Source of the DNA: an uncultured Hungatella sp.
GTDB lineage: Bacteria; Bacillota; Clostridia; Lachnospirales; Lachnospiraceae
Assembly (NCBI GenBank): GCA_959018155.1
Contig: CAUEKH010000182.1
Location: 1 to 5,849, forward strand
DNA length: 5,849 bases
Direction of reading: 5' to 3'
The notes under the pieces are model-generated. The model had not been told where the DNA came from. It ran no database searches and worked only from the letters and a program-made list of their open reading frames with translations. Below, piece by piece: positions 3,295 to 5,849 of this stretch; the first letter of the stretch is position 1; every line of letters starts with the position of its first letter. The translations under genes and the position numbers were made by a program.

Positions 3295-5709
3295 TTATTT
3301 ACATACAATATTGATAATTCTGCCTGGAACGTAAATCTCTTTCACAATCGTTCCCGTAATCTTATCAGGAATCAGAGCCTTACCAGCCTCGATTGCGTCT
3401 TCCTTCGACACATCTGCCGGAAGCTTCACAACAGCACGGGTCTTTCCATTTACCTGAACGGCAACCTCGATCTCATCTTCCTTCATGGCTTCCTCGTCAC
3501 ATTCCGGCCACTGAGCGTGGAAAACGGAATCCGTGTGGCCTAACTGCTCCCACAGTTCCTCGCCGATATGCGGGGCAAACGGGGCAATCAGTACGACGAA
3601 GGTTTCCAGTGTCTCCTTATCAATACCGCCCGTCTTCTTGGCCATTTCAATCATCTTATTGTTATATTCCATGAATCCGGAAATAACCGTATTTAAGCTG
3701 AACTGGTTGAAACGCTGCTCGATATCGAATACAAGTTTATGACGAAGACGAATCATCTCTTTCGTCGGCTCAATGTTCTTGTCTTTGCTGTCCATGACCA
3801 GATTCCAGAAACGGTTTAAGAAACGGCTGACGCCCTCGATTCCTCTGTCATCCCACTCTGCATCCAGTTCCGGCGGTCCCACGAAAAGTTCATACATTCT
3901 TAAGGAGTCACAGCCGTAATCACGAACCAGATCATCCGGTGAAACCACATTTCCTTTCGACTTACTCATCTTGATTCCGTTCTTTCCGGTGATCATACCC
4001 TGATTGAACAGCTTCTTAAATGGTTCATCGAAATCAATGGCTCCAATATCACATAAGAACTTCGTGTAGAATCTGGAGTACAAAAGATGGAGTACCGCGT
4101 GCTCCACACCACCGATATACATATCAACCGGCAGATATTTGTCCGCCTTCTCGCGGGAAACGAGTTCTTCGCTGTTGTGGCTGTCCACATAGCGCAGGAA
4201 ATACCAGGAAGAGCCGGCCCACTGTGGCATGGTATTCGTCTCTCTCTTAGCCGGCGCGCCGCAGACCGGACAGGTGGTGTTCACCCACTCGTCAATCGCT
4301 GCCAGTGGAGACTCTCCCGTACCGGTTGGCTGATAACTCTCCACCTCAGGCAGTCTTAACGGAAGCTGATCCTCCGGCACCGGCACGTTGCCGCAGTGCG
4401 GACAGTGGATAATCGGAATCGGCTCGCCCCAGTAACGCTGTCTGGAGAATACCCAGTCGCGAAGCTTGTAGTTGACAGTCTTCTTACCTAAGCCTCTGGC
4501 CTCAATCATGGCCGGCGCTTCTTTCTTAAGGACAGAAGATTCCATGCCGTTCCACTCACCGGAATTAATCATGGTACCGCTCGCCTCTGTATAGGCCTCT
4601 GTCATATTTTCAATCTCCACGCCGTCCTTTGCGATAACCTGCACGATTGGGAGATTAAATTTCTTAGCGAACTCAAAGTCACGGTCGTCATGAGCCGGTA
4701 CGCACATGATAGCGCCCGTTCCGTAATCGGCCAGAACGTAATCTGACAGCCAGATCGGAACCTTCGCGCCGCTTAACGGGTTGATGGCATAGCTTCCTGT
4801 AAATACGCCTGTCTTTTCTTTATCCTGAAGACGATCCACATTGGACTTCATGGAAGCGTCAAAGATATACTGATCGACTGCTTCTTTATTTTCCGGAGTG
4901 GCAAGCCCCGCTGCCAGAGCGTGCTCAGGCGCCAGTACCATGAAGGTCGCACCGTAGAGCGTATCCGGTCTTGTCGTATAAACTCTGATCTTGTCCTCAC
5001 GTCCGTCGACCTTAAAATCAACTTCCGCACCGTAAGATTTGCCGATCCAGTCGGTCTGCATCTTCTTTACTTTTTCCGGCCAGTCCAGCTTATCGAGATC
5101 GTTTAACAGGCGGTCTGCGTAAGCGGTGATCTTTAACATCCACTGTCTTAAATTTTTCTTCGTCACCGGAGTGCCGCAGCGCTCACAGCAGCCATTGACT
5201 ACCTCTTCATTGGCAAGTCCCGTCTTACAGGAAGGACACCAGTTAATCGGGAACTCCTTCTCATAGGCCAGGCCCTTCTTGAACATCTGTACGAAAATCC
5301 ACTGCGTCCATTTATAGAACTCCGGGTCTGTCGTGTTGACTTCCATATCCCAGTCGTAAACTGCCGCAATCTCATTGATCTGGCGCTTAATATTCTTCAC
5401 ATTCTCGGCTGTGGACTTTGCCGGATGGACGCCCATCTTGATCGCATAGTTCTCAGCGGGAAGTCCAAACGCATCCCAGCCCATGGGATGGATTACGTAA
5501 TGGCCCTTTAAAATCTGGTATCTGCTCCAGACATCGGAAATTACGTATCCTCTCCAGTGTCCTACATGAAGACCACTTCCTGACGGATACGGGAACATAT
5601 CGAGACAGTAATATTTCGGCTTTTTGCCGTCATTGACATTGATGGGATGCTTCTCCCAGTTCTCGCGCCACTTCTTCTCAATGGCGCTGTGATTGTATGG
5701 TGCTGCCAT
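3295..5709 (-). CDS. leuS: Leucyl-tRNA synthetase, class Ia, bacterial type
   Basis: Charges tRNA-Leu with leucine using ATP in the cytoplasm and proofreads mischarged products. All class Ia landmarks are present in 804 residues: HIGH box as HVGH (48-51), KMSKS (580-584) and the leucine-site region GGVEHAVLHLLYSRF (533-547). The CP1 editing domain has TTRPDT (245-250) and GTGAIMCVPAHDDRDFEF (331-348), with its conserved Asp at D344. CxxC pairs at 158/161, 175/178, 436/439 and 480/483 look like zinc sites. The segment before KMSKS is short (FNQGMITGKNG), so the leucine-specific insertion of E. coli LeuRS is missing. That explains 804 versus about 860 residues and is usual for Bacillota such as B. 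subtilis. The C-terminal domain ends IVKEIYVPGRIINIVCK. AAGGAGG (5720-5726) lies 10 nt before the ATG. Expression is controlled by the T-box directly upstream. It is a complete, ordinary gene. Confidence 0.99.
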   Translation of the reverse strand: MAAPYNHSAIEKKWRENWEKHPINVNDGKKPKYYCLDMFPYPSGSGLHVGHWRGYVISDVWSRYQILKGHYVIHPMGWDAFGLPAENYAIKMGVHPAKSTAENVKNIKRQINEIAAVYDWDMEVNTTDPEFYKWTQWIFVQMFKKGLAYEKEFPINWCPSCKTGLANEEVVNGCCERCGTPVTKKNLRQWMLKITAYADRLLNDLDKLDWPEKVKKMQTDWIGKSYGAEVDFKVDGREDKIRVYTTRPDTLYGATFMVLAPEHALAAGLATPENKEAVDQYIFDASMKSNVDRLQDKEKTGVFTGSYAINPLSGAKVPIWLSDYVLADYGTGAIMCVPAHDDRDFEFAKKFNLPIVQVIAKDGVEIENMTEAYTEASGTMINSGEWNGMESSVLKKEAPAMIEARGLGKKTVNYKLRDWVFSRQRYWGEPIPIIHCPHCGNVPVPEDQLPLRLPEVESYQPTGTGESPLAAIDEWVNTTCPVCGAPAKRETNTMPQWAGSSWYFLRYVDSHNSEELVSREKADKYLPVDMYIGGVEHAVLHLLYSRFYTKFLCDIGAIDFDEPFKKLFNQGMITGKNGIKMSKSKGNVVSPDDLVRDYGCDSLRMYELFVGPPELDAEWDDRGIEGVSRFLNRFWNLVMDSKDKNIEPTKEMIRLRHKLVFDIEQRFNQFSLNTVISGFMEYNNKMIEMAKKTGGIDKETLETFVVLIAPFAPHIGEELWEQLGHTDSVFHAQWPECDEEAMKEDEIEVAVQVNGKTRAVVKLPADVSKEDAIEAGKALIPDKITGTIVKEIYVPGRIINIVCK

Positions 5710-5730
5710 AACAGTCTTTCCTCCTTCAAT

Positions 5731-5789
5731 AAAAAATCCCGCTTCTCCTTATCATCACACTCCGTGACAACGATAGAGACGCGGGGATT
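5731..5789 (-). terminator. T-box-controlled attenuator of leuS
   Basis: On the minus strand AATCCCCGCGTCTC (5776-5789) pairs with GAGAAGCGGGATT (5735-5747), with one bulged C and one G-A mismatch, and is followed by a T run (5731-5736). An inner TCAC/GTGA hairpin caps it. The 5' arm shares bases 5776-5781 with the antiterminator, so the two folds exclude each other. Confidence 0.93.
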
Positions 5790-5849
5790 ATCCACGTGGT
5801 ACCACTCTACTTCATACAGCATTCTGTATGCACTCAACAGACGGGACTG
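5731..5849 (-). promoter_or_regulatory. T-box riboswitch, 3' part (stem III, antiterminator, terminator), truncated at window edge
   Basis: Going downstream on the minus strand there is first a perfect 7-bp hairpin, CATACAG-AATG-CTGTATG (5813-5830), fitting stem III. The T-box core AGAGTGGTACCACG follows. Its antiterminator folds as AGAG/CUCU (5805-5808 with 5775-5778) and ACG/CGU (5795-5797 with 5779-5781) around the 7-nt bulge UGGUACC (5798-5804). UGGU can pair with the ACCA end of uncharged tRNA, which matches tRNA-Leu with discriminator A. Stem I and the specifier codon lie beyond the right edge, so leucine specificity is inferred from leuS downstream. Uncharged tRNA-Leu should favour antitermination. 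Confidence 0.95.

Noticed and set aside
4990..5005. Missing leucine-specific insertion and other length differences in leuS versus E. coli
   Set aside because: The short 804-residue form without the insertion before KMSKS is the normal Bacillota type, so it is not a deletion.
5562..5837. 91-codon minus-strand frame through the leuS leader
   Set aside because: It translates the T-box antiterminator and terminator and then a wrong frame of leuS; the region is a riboswitch.
1..5849. CRISPR array, insertion sequence, tRNA or rRNA
   Set aside because: No direct repeats with spacers of CRISPR size, no transposase or terminal inverted repeats, and no tRNA or rRNA signatures were seen on either strand.

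Overview
The window looks like a chromosomal segment of a gut-type Clostridia species, most likely Lachnospiraceae. This rests on the moderate GC content, strong AAGGAGG-type ribosome sites, sigma-A promoters, U-tailed hairpin terminators, a T-box-controlled leuS, and a small Cys/Gly-rich protein of a kind seen in that family. The assignment is by style; no phylogenetic marker was searched.

Layout from left to right. (1) Positions 1-44 hold the first 14 codons of a minus-strand gene that runs off the edge. It has its own promoter and resembles an AlaX-type alanyl-tRNA editing protein. (2) Diverging from it is a 74-residue Cys/Gly-rich protein (200-424, +) built from two near-identical hydrophobic halves and closed by a strong terminator. 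(3) A 52-codon gene (503-661, -) is easily missed. It has a clear ribosome site and a promoter whose -35/-10 spacer is filled by a perfect 10-2-10 palindrome, so it is almost certainly repressor-controlled. (4) Two plus-strand genes of unknown function (802-1341 and 1458-1739) encode soluble helical proteins that share a C-terminal motif. They are separated by a degenerate 15-16 nt tandem repeat. (5) Converging on them with a 6-bp gap is a secreted or anchored YkuD-type L,D-transpeptidase (1746-2576, -) with a 7 x 15-bp repeat coding a Gly/Glu/Gln linker. (6) Upstream on the same strand is a 128-residue protein (2649-3035, -) read from two consecutive consensus promoters. It may be a very divergent DUF1874/STIV-B116-like protein without the catalytic histidine. 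(7) The right half is leuS (3295-5709, -), ended by a 14-bp-stem terminator and preceded by the 3' part of a T-box riboswitch that runs off the right edge.

The best-understood logic is leucine supply: uncharged tRNA-Leu should stabilise the antiterminator and switch leuS on. The other genes are mostly single transcription units with individual promoters and do not form one obvious pathway. The least explained parts are the operator-controlled 52-aa protein, the paired unknown proteins with a common tail, and the doubly promoted 128-aa protein. I see no mobile element, CRISPR array, tRNA or rRNA.
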